In this document: in pieces, positions 7,854-16,307 of the stretch
Layout: every line of letters starts with the position of its first letter
Position numbering within the stretch: position 1 is the stretch's first letter
Assembly: GCA_016779985.1 (NCBI GenBank)
Contig: JADHMP010000010.1
Location: 1-64,000 of the forward strand
Reading direction: 5' to 3'
Source of the DNA: JADHMP01 sp016779985
GTDB lineage: Bacteria > Bacteroidota > Bacteroidia > Flavobacteriales > Flavobacteriaceae
Length of the DNA: 64,000 nt
The notes under the pieces: generated by a model
Seen by the model: only the letters and a program-made list of their open reading frames with translations
Databases searched by the model: none
Told to the model about the DNA's origin: nothing
Translations under genes and position numbers: made by a program

Positions 7854-8541
7854 ATAAAATATTACCTGATCCAGAGACACTAGTCACTTGTTTTTCAGGT
7901 TTTCCATAACAAAAAAGATCACCTGATCCAGAAATCATTGCTTCCAAACTATTTTCGGCATGAATTGAAACACTTCCAGACCCCGAAATTTGAACGGTAG
8001 AATCTTTACCCATTAGCTTTTTTGCCTTAATATCTCCGGATCCCGAAACTTTAAAGGTAGCCTCATTTGTTTTTCCAGCTAGGATAATTTGGCCTGATCC
8101 AGAAATAAACCCCTCTGTTTGATCTGTTTCAATTTGTAATTCAATTTTTCCTGAACCTGACAAACTTGTTCCGAAATGGGTTGTTTTGATTAAATGTTTA
8201 GACGAAATACTTCCAGAACCGCTAAGGTTTGCTCCTTGAATTTGATCAATCGGGATTTCAATATTGATATTTCCTGAGGTCCAATTTTTTATCCAAGAAC
8301 TCTTTTTTTGTTTGATAATTAAAGTACCCTTTTTTACATAGGTTTCAATTTGCTTTAGGTCATCAGAATCACCTCTTAAATTTAGGGATCCCATCTCACC
8401 AGCAATAAGGGTGACAGTGTAATGACCATTTACCTCAAGTTTGTCGAAGGGGCCTACGTTGCGGGTTTCGGTTTGAGAAAACAGAACAAAAAGATTACCT
8501 AAAAGAAAGAAAGCCAGTGAGAAGTAGGTTTTAGTTTTCAT
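7843..8541 (-). CDS. GIN-domain (DUF2807) secreted adhesin-like protein
   Basis: A 232-residue exported protein. After the signal (MKTKTYFSLAFFLLGNLFVLFSQ) comes a head GIN domain of the DUF2807 type, starting TRNVGPFDKLEVNGHYTVTL, as in putative autotransporter adhesins of Bacteroidota. The second half contains SGSG seven times, at intervals of roughly 18-20 residues (LSGSGSISS, LSGSGKIEL, ISGSGQIIL, VSGSGDIKA, ISGSGSVSI, ISGSGDLFC, VSGSGNILF), the pattern of a right-handed beta-helix with one turn per repeat. It is the last gene of the sigma-factor operon, 34 bases after its neighbour, and is likely an envelope output of that regulator. Ligand unknown. Confidence 0.88.
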   Translation of the reverse strand: MKTKTYFSLAFFLLGNLFVLFSQTETRNVGPFDKLEVNGHYTVTLIAGEMGSLNLRGDSDDLKQIETYVKKGTLIIKQKKSSWIKNWTSGNINIEIPIDQIQGANLSGSGSISSKHLIKTTHFGTSLSGSGKIELQIETDQTEGFISGSGQIILAGKTNEATFKVSGSGDIKAKKLMGKDSTVQISGSGSVSIHAENSLEAMISGSGDLFCYGKPEKQVTSVSGSGNILFKD

Positions 8542-8575
8542 AAGATTGAGTTTAAGTATTAAAGATAAGGATTTA

Positions 8576-9631
8576 TTAATCGAATTTTACACTTCCAAAT
8601 TCAGCAGTAATTTGAACATTATTTCCAGAATTGGCTTGACCAACATACCCCTGATAGAATCTCTCAAAACCATCATCTCTTTTAATTAGATGATTCAGTT
8701 CAAGGTTACCTTTAAGTTTTGAAAATTCAAGATCTACCTCGTAATCAAAGCTCCAATCAGGATGAAACCCTATTCTGATTCCGGTGTATTCAGAGTCTAT
8801 CTGTAAGCTATTTGCAGTGGGAAGCACTTGGTCAATTCGGGTAGATCCGAATTCATTGATAATGTCCATGCTCTCAGCAAGGGCTCCAATCTTTATAGTA
8901 AGATACTCTCCGTTGCCTTTAAGATTTGCAATACTATCAAGGGTCAATTCACCAAATTCATTATTAAATGAAAGGGTATTCAATTTAGTAATATGGGCAA
9001 TGGTATAATCCGCCTTCATAGAAATGGCATCTCCCTCCAATAGTTCGAAAGAAGAAAAATCAGCATTGATGATTCCTCCTTTCATATAGTCAATGGTTGA
9101 ATTTGTGGTGTAGTCGAATGAGAGTTCATTATTATCTGCGTGTAATTCTCCCAAAATCAATTTCCCAAAATTACATCGTATTTGAGCTGTTCCTTCTAGA
9201 GAGTTGATCACAATTGAGCCATAATCATTAGTAAGGTCAACACTGCTTGTACTAGGAAGTTTTACCATGTAGTTTATAGTGTATTGCAGTTTAGAAGCAC
9301 TAAACCATTTAGAAGCCCAACTTTCATTTATTGTTGTTTGCGCAGAAACATGATCAGGATTCAAATCAAAATCGATATTTATTCCATCTAGTTTCTCTTG
9401 TATTTTCTTTTCATTTTTTCCCGTCACTGATATTTCTACATCAATGACTACTTCATTTTTGTCCCAACTACTTAAGTTGAGATTACCAAATTGATTTTGA
9501 ATTTCAATCAATACATTAGGATTTACTTCAATTTGCTTGTGTATTTTTTTGGTGTTTCCTTGATAAGCGAATAGTGAAAGTTGAATTCCTAAAATAAAAA
9601 ATAATGTGAGTGTAACATTAAAGTGTTTCAT
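8576..9631 (-). CDS. Exported adhesin-like beta-helix protein (DUF4097-like)
   Basis: A 351-residue protein beginning MKHFNVTLTLFFILGIQLSLFA, a signal peptide; the start at 9631 is preferred to upstream codons because of this. The mature part begins NTKKIHKQIEVNPNVLIEIQNQFGNL, the style of DUF4097/DUF2807 envelope proteins, with recurring N-[DE]-[FY]-G-x-[IL] strands (TNDYGSIVI, NNEFGELTL, INEFGSTRI, TAEFGSVKF) that suggest stacked beta-helix turns. Its start codon overlaps the end of the preceding gene by 14 bases, so it is co-translated in the sigma-factor operon. Function is unknown beyond being a probable surface or periplasmic structural protein. Confidence 0.8.
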   Translation of the reverse strand: MKHFNVTLTLFFILGIQLSLFAYQGNTKKIHKQIEVNPNVLIEIQNQFGNLNLSSWDKNEVVIDVEISVTGKNEKKIQEKLDGINIDFDLNPDHVSAQTTINESWASKWFSASKLQYTINYMVKLPSTSSVDLTNDYGSIVINSLEGTAQIRCNFGKLILGELHADNNELSFDYTTNSTIDYMKGGIINADFSSFELLEGDAISMKADYTIAHITKLNTLSFNNEFGELTLDSIANLKGNGEYLTIKIGALAESMDIINEFGSTRIDQVLPTANSLQIDSEYTGIRIGFHPDWSFDYEVDLEFSKLKGNLELNHLIKRDDGFERFYQGYVGQANSGNNVQITAEFGSVKFD

Positions 9632-10130
9632 AGTCAGATTTTTTAATTTGAATAATTTTTTGATGAATTTGAGTGAGCAATTCACTCTGTAGTTTTAAAT
9701 TTTCGATTAGGGCTGCTATGAGTTGAGGTTGCATGGGGTTTTTTTTCCATTTTTTATATATGGAAGCATAGTCATCTCGCATCAAAGCAAGTTTTTTTTG
9801 ACTACTTAAGAGTAATTTTTGAACTTTTGGAGAAGACTGTTCTTTTAGTTGCTCAAGTTGGGCTTCGATCAACCGTGAGAAATGCATTTCGGCTTTTTGA
9901 AATTGTACAATTTCAGTGGGGGGTGTTTCAAAGGGAAGCATCCAAAAGCTGCCCAATCCCACTAGTAGAATAAATACTGCAACTCTATAAAAATAAAAGC
10001 CAAATCGGTTTGAACGATTAAGTTTTTTTAAACGTTTTGCGAATTGCTGTTGGTGGTCTAAAGGAATAGGAATTACAGCTTGTTCCTGTTTCCATTGTTT
10101 AAACAACATAATTAATTCTTTATCTTTCAT
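9618..10130 (-). CDS. Membrane-anchored anti-sigma-factor-like protein
   Basis: A 170-residue protein with an N-terminal cytoplasmic part of about 45 residues (KELIMLFKQWKQEQ, then HHQ-rich and basic KRLKKLNRSNRFG), one transmembrane helix (VAVFILLVGLGSFWMLP) and a C-terminal, Leu/Lys/Gln-rich helical domain of about 100 residues outside. This topology, and its position directly after an ECF sigma gene with an 11-base overlap, points to an anti-sigma factor that holds the sigma at the membrane. No zinc-binding anti-sigma (HxxxCxxC) motif is present, so it is not a ZAS-type protein, and the assignment rests on context and topology. Confidence 0.65.
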   Translation of the reverse strand: MKDKELIMLFKQWKQEQAVIPIPLDHQQQFAKRLKKLNRSNRFGFYFYRVAVFILLVGLGSFWMLPFETPPTEIVQFQKAEMHFSRLIEAQLEQLKEQSSPKVQKLLLSSQKKLALMRDDYASIYKKWKKNPMQPQLIAALIENLKLQSELLTQIHQKIIQIKKSDYETL

Positions 10131-10668
10131 GTAGATGTTTTTTTAAAGTTACTCTAGCACGCGATAGGAGTGTTCTGGAATATCCACTACTAACATTCAT
10201 AATTTCACCAATCTCTTCATGAGAATAGCCTTCTAAGTAGAAAAGTTTTAGAATAAGGCTATAATGTTCTTTGAGTTTATTCAAGGCTGATTCTAATACT
10301 TTGGTGCTGATAGATGTGATTGATATCTCTTCTGATTCGGGGTTTTCGCTAAGAATAGTTTGGTTTTCTAATGAGTCGACTGCAATGTATTTTTTCCTTA
10401 AATGATAATTGGCGATGCTTTTTCTTATTACAATTTTGTGCAACCACCCTTCAAAACTACCTTTCCCAACATATTGGTCTAATTTGTTAAAGGCAATGAT
10501 AAAGCCCTCTTGCATAGCATCTAAAGCATCATCTCTATTTTTTAAAATGTTAAAGGCTGCTCTATATAAAGGATCATAATATCTTTCATAGAGTTCCATT
10601 TTAGCTTTTTGATCCTTTTTTTTACAAGCTTCTATAATTATTTCCGTCGATGCCGTATTGTAATTCAT
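10120..10668 (-). CDS. ECF RNA polymerase sigma factor
   Basis: A 182-residue sigma-70 family factor with only regions 2 and 4. Region 2 shows YDPLYRAAFNILKNRDDALD and DAMQEGFIIAFNKLDQY followed by GSFEGWLHKIVIRKSI; region 4 shows LKLFYLEGYSHEEIGEIMN with a helix-turn-helix ending SGYSRTLLSRARVTLKKHL. Such factors switch on small envelope regulons. It is the first gene of a four-gene operon (sigma, membrane partner, two adhesin-like proteins), each pair overlapping or closely spaced, so the envelope proteins are the likely targets together with the operon itself. No consensus -7 box for the housekeeping sigma is seen upstream, compatible with autoregulation. Confidence 0.93.
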   Translation of the reverse strand: MNYNTASTEIIIEACKKKDQKAKMELYERYYDPLYRAAFNILKNRDDALDAMQEGFIIAFNKLDQYVGKGSFEGWLHKIVIRKSIANYHLRKKYIAVDSLENQTILSENPESEEISITSISTKVLESALNKLKEHYSLILKLFYLEGYSHEEIGEIMNVSSGYSRTLLSRARVTLKKHLHER

Positions 10669-10842
10669 TGAAATAATGATTCACTTAATAGATAGCAAAA
10701 AGAGATACATGTTACATTTTAATGGCATAACTATTGAAGATATTAAATTGCTACCTATCAGTTAGGGCTGATTGCTATAGAAAGATAGCATATTCAGCAA
10801 TATAGAGTAGCTTAAAATGACAATTTGACCTAAAAACATTCT

Positions 10843-13320
10843 ATGTTCAAATCAAGATTTCTTTCTTTTGACAGTTTGTCACTCCAGGATATTGAATCCG
10901 ATGCGGAATTAATACCACTTATGACCTCTGAAGATGAGGAGCAACTTAATAATGAAGCTCTTCCAGAACAAGTACCAATCTTGCCCCTAAAAAATACAGT
11001 TCTTTTTCCGGGTGTTGTAATACCCATTACAGCTGGTCGAGATAAATCCATTCAACTTATTAAAGATGCTAACAACGCAGATAAGGTTATCGGGGTAGTT
11101 GCACAAAAAGAACAAGGGGTTGAAAACCCTGCCCATTCAGACCTCCATCAATTAGGAACTGTCGCTCAAATTTTGAAAGTGCTCAAAATGCCTGACGGAA
11201 ACACAACTGTTATCATTCAAGGTAAAAAACGCTTCAAAATAGAAAGTATTATTAAAGAACAACCCTATTTGGTGGCAGAGATTAGCGCTGTTGAAGAGAT
11301 TATTCCAGAAACCAATGATAAAAAGTTCGATGCCACAATAGATTCAATAAAAGACATGGCATTGAATATTATTGAAGAAAGTCCAAACATCCCCACAGAG
11401 GCTTCATTTGCGATAAAAAACATCAAAAGCCCTACCTTTTTGGTCAATTTTGTGGCTTCCAATATGAATTTACCTGTGAATGAAAAACAAGCAATTCTAT
11501 CTCTAGTGAGTTTGCAAGATAGAGCGATGCTTTGTTTGAAGTATATGAATCAGGAATATGAAAAGTTGGCTTTAAAAAACGATATACAATCTCGCGTTCG
11601 GCATGAAATGGACATGCAACAAAGAGAGTATTATTTGCATCAACAAATGAAAACCATCCAGGAAGAGCTTGGAGGTGTTTCTTATGACGAAGAGCTAGAG
11701 GAAATGGAAGCACGAGCCAAAGAGAAAAAGTGGGGTAAAACAGAAGCTCAGCATTTCCAAAAAGAATTAGCTAAACTCAAAAGGATGAATCCCCAAGTGG
11801 CAGAATATTCCATTCAACGCAATTATCTAGACCTCTTTTTAGAATTGCCATGGAATGAATATTCGAAGGATAATTTTGATCTAAAAAGAGCACAAAAGAT
11901 TTTAGACAGAGATCATTTTGGTTTGGAAGAAGTAAAAAAACGAGTAGTCGAATATTTGGCTGTACTAAAATTACGAAATGACATGAAGTCTCCAATTTTG
12001 TGTTTACACGGTCCTCCAGGCGTAGGTAAAACCTCTCTTGGAAAATCAATTGCTGAAGCATTAGGTCGTTCTTATGTGAGAATATCTTTAGGGGGTATGC
12101 GAGATGATGCTGAAATTAGAGGGCACAGAAAAACCTATATCGGTGCACTTCCAGGGCGAATAATACAAAGCCTAAAAAAAGCTAAAACATCCAATCCTGT
12201 TTTTGTGTTGGACGAAATCGACAAACTGTCTAGCGGAGTTCAGGGCGATCCTGCGGCAGCCCTTTTAGAAGTTTTAGATCCAGAGCAAAACCAATCATTC
12301 TATGACAATTTTTTAGAAATGGGATTTGATCTTTCTAAAGTGATGTTTATCGCCACTGCAAATAGCTTGGCACCCATAACACCAGCACTTAGAGATAGAA
12401 TGGAAATGATTAACGTAAGTGGGTATACCCTGGAGGAGAAAACGGCTATTGCTCAGAAGTTTCTTTTGCCAAAACAGTTGAAAGAACATGGCATGAAACG
12501 AAACTACTTAAAACTAAAAAAAGGAGTAATTGAAAAAATTATTGAAAGATATACGAGTGAATCAGGTGTTCGTGGTCTAGAGAAACAAGTGGCAAAAGCA
12601 GTGCGTTATGCCGCAAAATCTATTGCTATGGAAGAAAAATATAATGAAAACCCTGATCTTGACGATCTGAATACCATTTTAGGTCCTGCAAAAGTACACC
12701 CAGATTCTTATGAAGACAATCTAGTGGCAGGGGTTGTCACTGGACTTGCTTGGACCTCCGTCGGGGGAGCAATTTTGTTTATAGAATCCGCTATTTCAAA
12801 AGGGAAAGGGGCTTTGACCATCACAGGGAATCTTGGAAAAATAATGAAAGAATCGGCCACTATTGCCTTAGAATATATCAAGGCTAATGCTACATTATTA
12901 GACTTAAAGCAATTTAATTTTGACGCCTGCAACATTCATATTCACGTGCCAGAAGGAGCCACTCCAAAAGACGGACCTAGTGCTGGAATTACATTATTTA
13001 CCTCTTTGGTCTCATTATTTACGCAAAAAAGAGTTAAAAAGAATTTGGCTATGACAGGCGAAATTACCCTTAGAGGAAAAGTATTGCCAGTGGGAGGAAT
13101 AAAAGAAAAGATTTTAGCTGCCAAAAGAGCGAAAATCAAGGAAATTATTTTGAGTGAACAAAATCGAAAAGATGTTGAAGACATCAATCCAAGCTATTTG
13201 AAAGGATTACATTTTCATTATGTAAAAGCGATGGAAGAAGTGATTGCATTAGCTATAACTTCGCAAAAAGTTAAAAACGCCAAAGATTTTGAAATGGTTC
13301 CAATATCACAACTGAATTGA
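10843..13320 (+). CDS. lon: ATP-dependent Lon protease
   Basis: An 825-residue AAA+ serine protease that degrades damaged and regulatory proteins in the cytoplasm. Order: a short N-terminal extension typical of the phylum (ending ELIPLMTSEDEEQ), the LON substrate-binding domain from about residue 43 (VPILPLKNTVLFPG), a coiled-coil helical region (RHEMDMQQREYYLHQQMKTI), the AAA module with Walker A GPPGVGKTSLGKS near residue 390 and Walker B VFVLDEIDK, and the protease domain with catalytic Ser713 in KDGPSAGITL and Lys756 in GGIKEKILAAKRAK, 43 residues apart as in characterised Lons. It appears to be transcribed with cmk 13 bases downstream. Confidence 0.98.
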   Translation: MFKSRFLSFDSLSLQDIESDAELIPLMTSEDEEQLNNEALPEQVPILPLKNTVLFPGVVIPITAGRDKSIQLIKDANNADKVIGVVAQKEQGVENPAHSDLHQLGTVAQILKVLKMPDGNTTVIIQGKKRFKIESIIKEQPYLVAEISAVEEIIPETNDKKFDATIDSIKDMALNIIEESPNIPTEASFAIKNIKSPTFLVNFVASNMNLPVNEKQAILSLVSLQDRAMLCLKYMNQEYEKLALKNDIQSRVRHEMDMQQREYYLHQQMKTIQEELGGVSYDEELEEMEARAKEKKWGKTEAQHFQKELAKLKRMNPQVAEYSIQRNYLDLFLELPWNEYSKDNFDLKRAQKILDRDHFGLEEVKKRVVEYLAVLKLRNDMKSPILCLHGPPGVGKTSLGKSIAEALGRSYVRISLGGMRDDAEIRGHRKTYIGALPGRIIQSLKKAKTSNPVFVLDEIDKLSSGVQGDPAAALLEVLDPEQNQSFYDNFLEMGFDLSKVMFIATANSLAPITPALRDRMEMINVSGYTLEEKTAIAQKFLLPKQLKEHGMKRNYLKLKKGVIEKIIERYTSESGVRGLEKQVAKAVRYAAKSIAMEEKYNENPDLDDLNTILGPAKVHPDSYEDNLVAGVVTGLAWTSVGGAILFIESAISKGKGALTITGNLGKIMKESATIALEYIKANATLLDLKQFNFDACNIHIHVPEGATPKDGPSAGITLFTSLVSLFTQKRVKKNLAMTGEITLRGKVLPVGGIKEKILAAKRAKIKEIILSEQNRKDVEDINPSYLKGLHFHYVKAMEEVIALAITSQKVKNAKDFEMVPISQLN

Positions 13321-13333
13321 TTAATTTTCAATT

Positions 13334-13999
13334 GTGAAAAAAATAATTGTTGCTATAGATGGCTTAGCTGCAACAGGCAAAAGCACACTCGCTAAGCGAT
13401 TAGCCAAAGAATTGAACTATACTTACATTAATACAGGGGCAATGTATAGAGCAATTACATATTACGCACTAGAAAACAATTTAGACCAAAGAGATCTTAT
13501 TTCTGCCTTACCTGACTTGTCAATTCGGTTTGAAGAAGAAAACAACTCGCAAAAAGCGTTGTTAAATGATGAAGATATTACAAATGAATTGCATAGCATG
13601 AAGGTAGCTAACCAAGTGAGCATTATTGCTTCTATTCCTAAAGTTAGAGAATTTTTAGTAGATCAACAACGCAAGATGGGAATTCAAAAAGGTATTGTTA
13701 TGGACGGTAGAGATATTGGAACTGTTGTTTTTCCAGAAGCTGAATGTAAATTTTTTCTAACAGCTAATGTAGAAATACGTGCTCAAAGACGTATAGACGA
13801 ATTGCACCAACTTGGGAGCTCCGCTTCTTATGATAAAGTAGTAGAAAACTTAGTATCAAGAGACAACACAGATAGCAATAGAGACATATCACCATTAACA
13901 AAAGCCTTAGACGCAATTACTGTTGATGTATCAGAATTAACCTTAGAGGAAGTCTATTCTATTTTAAAAGGGCGGGTCATGACAATTCTAGAACGATAA
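13334..13999 (+). CDS. cmk: Cytidylate kinase
   Basis: A 221-residue CMP/dCMP kinase. It starts with GTG at 13334: KKIIVAIDGLAATGKSTLAKR contains the P-loop (GLAATGKST), followed by YINTGAMYRAITYYA, the NMP-binding stretch VMDGRDIGTVVFPEAECKFFLTA and the lid region RAQRRIDE, and the SRDNTDSNRDISPL segment conserved in the family. The GTG is the only suitable start: it lies 13 bases after the lon stop and gives the normal N-terminus. It feeds pyrimidine nucleotide synthesis and sits near pyrR-pyrB, but in a separate unit from them. Confidence 0.97.
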   Translation: MKKIIVAIDGLAATGKSTLAKRLAKELNYTYINTGAMYRAITYYALENNLDQRDLISALPDLSIRFEEENNSQKALLNDEDITNELHSMKVANQVSIIASIPKVREFLVDQQRKMGIQKGIVMDGRDIGTVVFPEAECKFFLTANVEIRAQRRIDELHQLGSSASYDKVVENLVSRDNTDSNRDISPLTKALDAITVDVSELTLEEVYSILKGRVMTILER

Positions 14000-14013
14000 A
14001 AAACGATAGATTA

Positions 14014-14044
14014 TTTGTTAATCAATCAATTACAACTATATTTG
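14014..14044 (+). promoter_or_regulatory. Promoter of rpsA
   Basis: TTTG at 14014-14017, a 19-base spacer, and TATATTTG at 14037-14044: a perfect Bacteroidota housekeeping promoter. Transcription should start near 14051, giving a leader of about 60-100 bases depending on which rpsA start is used. Confidence 0.75.
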
Positions 14045-14154
14045 CTCGCTTTTTGATTGAAAGGAAAACAAAAAAGTGTTAAAAATTTAAAAAACAGCTT
14101 CTGTTATCTGCAATGAAAGTTTTCCCAGAAACAGAATACAAAAACAACTCGGAA

Positions 14155-16215
14155 ATGGCTGAAAAAGCAACCGAAAAAGATTCCACTAAAGAATCTGAAA
14201 AAACAACTGCCAAAAAAGGGACAAAAACCACGGCAAAGAAAACCACCACAAAATCTACTGTAAAAGAAGTTCCAGAAGCTAAAGCTTCGGAGAAGAAAGA
14301 AGTTAAAAAGGCTTCCGCTAAGAAAACTACCAAAACCTCTAAAACTGAAAAAAATTCAGTCAAAGAAGTTTCAGAAACTCAGGCAGAAGTAGTACAACCC
14401 ACACTTGAAGTTGTTGAAACAAATGAAAATGTGGCTGAGGCTGAAAAGAAAGAAAGCATAAAAGCGGACACCAAATCACAAGACACCTTCTTAGAAAACT
14501 TCAATTGGCACAACTACCAAGAAGGTATTGAAGCTATTGAAGATGAGCAACTGAAGGTTTTTGAAAAATTAGTGCAAGAAAATTTTGTCAATACTGGTGA
14601 TGATGATGTTGTTGAAGGTGAAGTAGTTTATATGACTGACCGTGAGGCCATCATAGATATAAATGCGAAGTCAGAAGGGGTTATTTCCCTAAATGAATTT
14701 CGATACAATCCAGATTTAAAGGTTGGTGACAAAGTAGAAGTGATTATTGATACTAGAGAAGATCGCACAGGTCAATTGGTTTTATCACACCGAAAAGCTA
14801 GAGTTATCAAAGCTTGGGACCGAGTAAATCATGCACACGAGAATAATGAAATTGTAAATGGTTTTATTAAATGCAGGACTAAAGGAGGTATGATAGTTGA
14901 CGTTTTTGGAATTGAAGCTTTTTTGCCTGGCTCACAAATTGATGTTAAGCCCATTAGAGATTACGATCAATTTGTAAATAAAACAATGGAATTTAAAGTG
15001 GTTAAAATCAACCATGAATTTAAAAATGTTGTTGTTTCCCATAAAGCCTTGATTGAAGCTGATATAGAAGAGCAGAAAAAAGAAATTATTGGGCAACTTG
15101 AAAAAGGGCAAGTTCTCGAAGGAACTGTCAAAAACATCACATCATATGGCGTGTTTATTGATCTTGGTGGAGTAGATGGATTGATACATATTACAGACCT
15201 ATCTTGGAGCCGTATCAATCATCCGACCGAAATTTTAGAATTAGATCAAAAGTTGAACGTTGTTATCCTTGACTTTGATGATAATAAATCAAGAATTCAA
15301 TTAGGCTTGAAACAGCTTTCAGACCACCCGTGGGAACGTTTGAGTGAATCAATCAAAGAAGGTGAAAAAGTCAAAGGCAAAGTGGTTGTTATTGCGGATT
15401 ACGGAGCTTTTATTGAAGTTGAAGAAGGTGTTGAAGGGCTCGTTCACGTGTCTGAAATGTCATGGTCAACCCATCTACGTTCTGCGCAAGACTTTGTTAA
15501 AGTGGGCGATGAAGTAGAGGCTATTGTTCTTTCGCTTGACCGTGAATCTCGCAAAATGTCACTAGGTATTAAACAACTTACGCCAGATCCATGGACAGAC
15601 ATTACAACAAAATATCCTGTAGGTTCAAAACATAAAGGACTTGTGCGCAACTTCACAAATTTTGGTGTGTTTATTGAACTTGAAGAAGGTGTAGATGGTC
15701 TAGTTTATATTTCTGATCTTTCTTGGACGAAAAAAGTCAAGCATCCTTCAGAAATTCTTAATCTTGCTGACACTATTGAAGTTGTTGTGTTAGAGTTAGA
15801 TGTAGAGGGACGTAAATTGAGTTTAGGTCACAAACAGACCAAAGACAATCCTTGGGATAAATATGAAAAGGAATTTGGTGTTGACACTGTTCATGAAATT
15901 GAACTTACAGAAATTGTAGATAAAGGAGCTACCATTACATTCAATGAAGATATTGTTGCTTTTGTTCCATCAAGACACTTGGAGAAAGAAAACGGTTCTA
16001 AGTTAAATAAAGGTGAAAAAGCTCAGTTTAAAATCATTGAATTTAGCAAAGAGTTTAAACGTGTGGTAGCCTCCCACACTGTTATGTTCAAAGAACAAGA
16101 AATGAAGAATGTAAAAAGAGCCTCCAAAAAAGTTGAAGCTTCTAATTCAGAAGTGACTACCTTAGGAGATCTTGACGCATTAGCAGATTTAAAACAAAAA
16201 ATGGATAAAAAATGA
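14155..16215 (+). CDS. rpsA: 30S ribosomal protein bS1 with Lys/Ala/Thr-rich N-terminal tail
   Basis: A 686-residue bS1. About 115 residues at the N-terminus are low-complexity and basic, alternating K-K-x-T, K-T-T-A-K-K and acidic Glu stretches, like a histone H1 tail; then LENFNWHNYQEGI opens the canonical part. Six S1 OB-fold repeats follow, for example VLEGTVKNITSYGVFIDLGG, KVKGKVVVIADYGAFIEVEE and KHKGLVRNFTNFGVFIELEE, each ending in a D-L-S-W or E-M-S-W motif; the last is divergent. bS1 helps load mRNA onto the 30S subunit, which matters where Shine-Dalgarno sites are rare. The start MAEKATEK at 14155 is preferred because the family usually begins MAE/MSE; an in-frame ATG at 14113 would add 14 residues. 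Confidence 0.95.
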   Translation: MAEKATEKDSTKESEKTTAKKGTKTTAKKTTTKSTVKEVPEAKASEKKEVKKASAKKTTKTSKTEKNSVKEVSETQAEVVQPTLEVVETNENVAEAEKKESIKADTKSQDTFLENFNWHNYQEGIEAIEDEQLKVFEKLVQENFVNTGDDDVVEGEVVYMTDREAIIDINAKSEGVISLNEFRYNPDLKVGDKVEVIIDTREDRTGQLVLSHRKARVIKAWDRVNHAHENNEIVNGFIKCRTKGGMIVDVFGIEAFLPGSQIDVKPIRDYDQFVNKTMEFKVVKINHEFKNVVVSHKALIEADIEEQKKEIIGQLEKGQVLEGTVKNITSYGVFIDLGGVDGLIHITDLSWSRINHPTEILELDQKLNVVILDFDDNKSRIQLGLKQLSDHPWERLSESIKEGEKVKGKVVVIADYGAFIEVEEGVEGLVHVSEMSWSTHLRSAQDFVKVGDEVEAIVLSLDRESRKMSLGIKQLTPDPWTDITTKYPVGSKHKGLVRNFTNFGVFIELEEGVDGLVYISDLSWTKKVKHPSEILNLADTIEVVVLELDVEGRKLSLGHKQTKDNPWDKYEKEFGVDTVHEIELTEIVDKGATITFNEDIVAFVPSRHLEKENGSKLNKGEKAQFKIIEFSKEFKRVVASHTVMFKEQEMKNVKRASKKVEASNSEVTTLGDLDALADLKQKMDKK

Positions 16216-16241
16216 TATTTTATCCTATTCTAAAGAAAAAG

Positions 16242-16269
16242 CCCTCCACCTAATGGAGGGTTTTTTTTT
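16242..16269 (+). terminator. Rho-independent terminator of rpsA
   Basis: A perfect 7-bp hairpin, CCCTCCA / CCTAA loop / TGGAGGG, followed by nine T residues, 27 bases after the rpsA stop. Confidence 0.93.
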
Positions 16270-16283
16270 CATTCAGAAACCAA

Positions 16284-16291
16284 TACTTTTG
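16284..16291 (+). promoter_or_regulatory. Putative -7 element for the pyrR operon
   Basis: TACTTTTG fits the TAnnTTTG consensus and lies 16 bases before the pyrR ATG, so the transcript would be nearly leaderless. The -33 region falls inside the T-run of the rpsA terminator and has no TTG. With so short a leader, no room remains for a Bacillus-type PyrR attenuator ahead of pyrR. Confidence 0.45.
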
Positions 16292-16307
16292 TAATAGGAA
16301 TAGTTTC

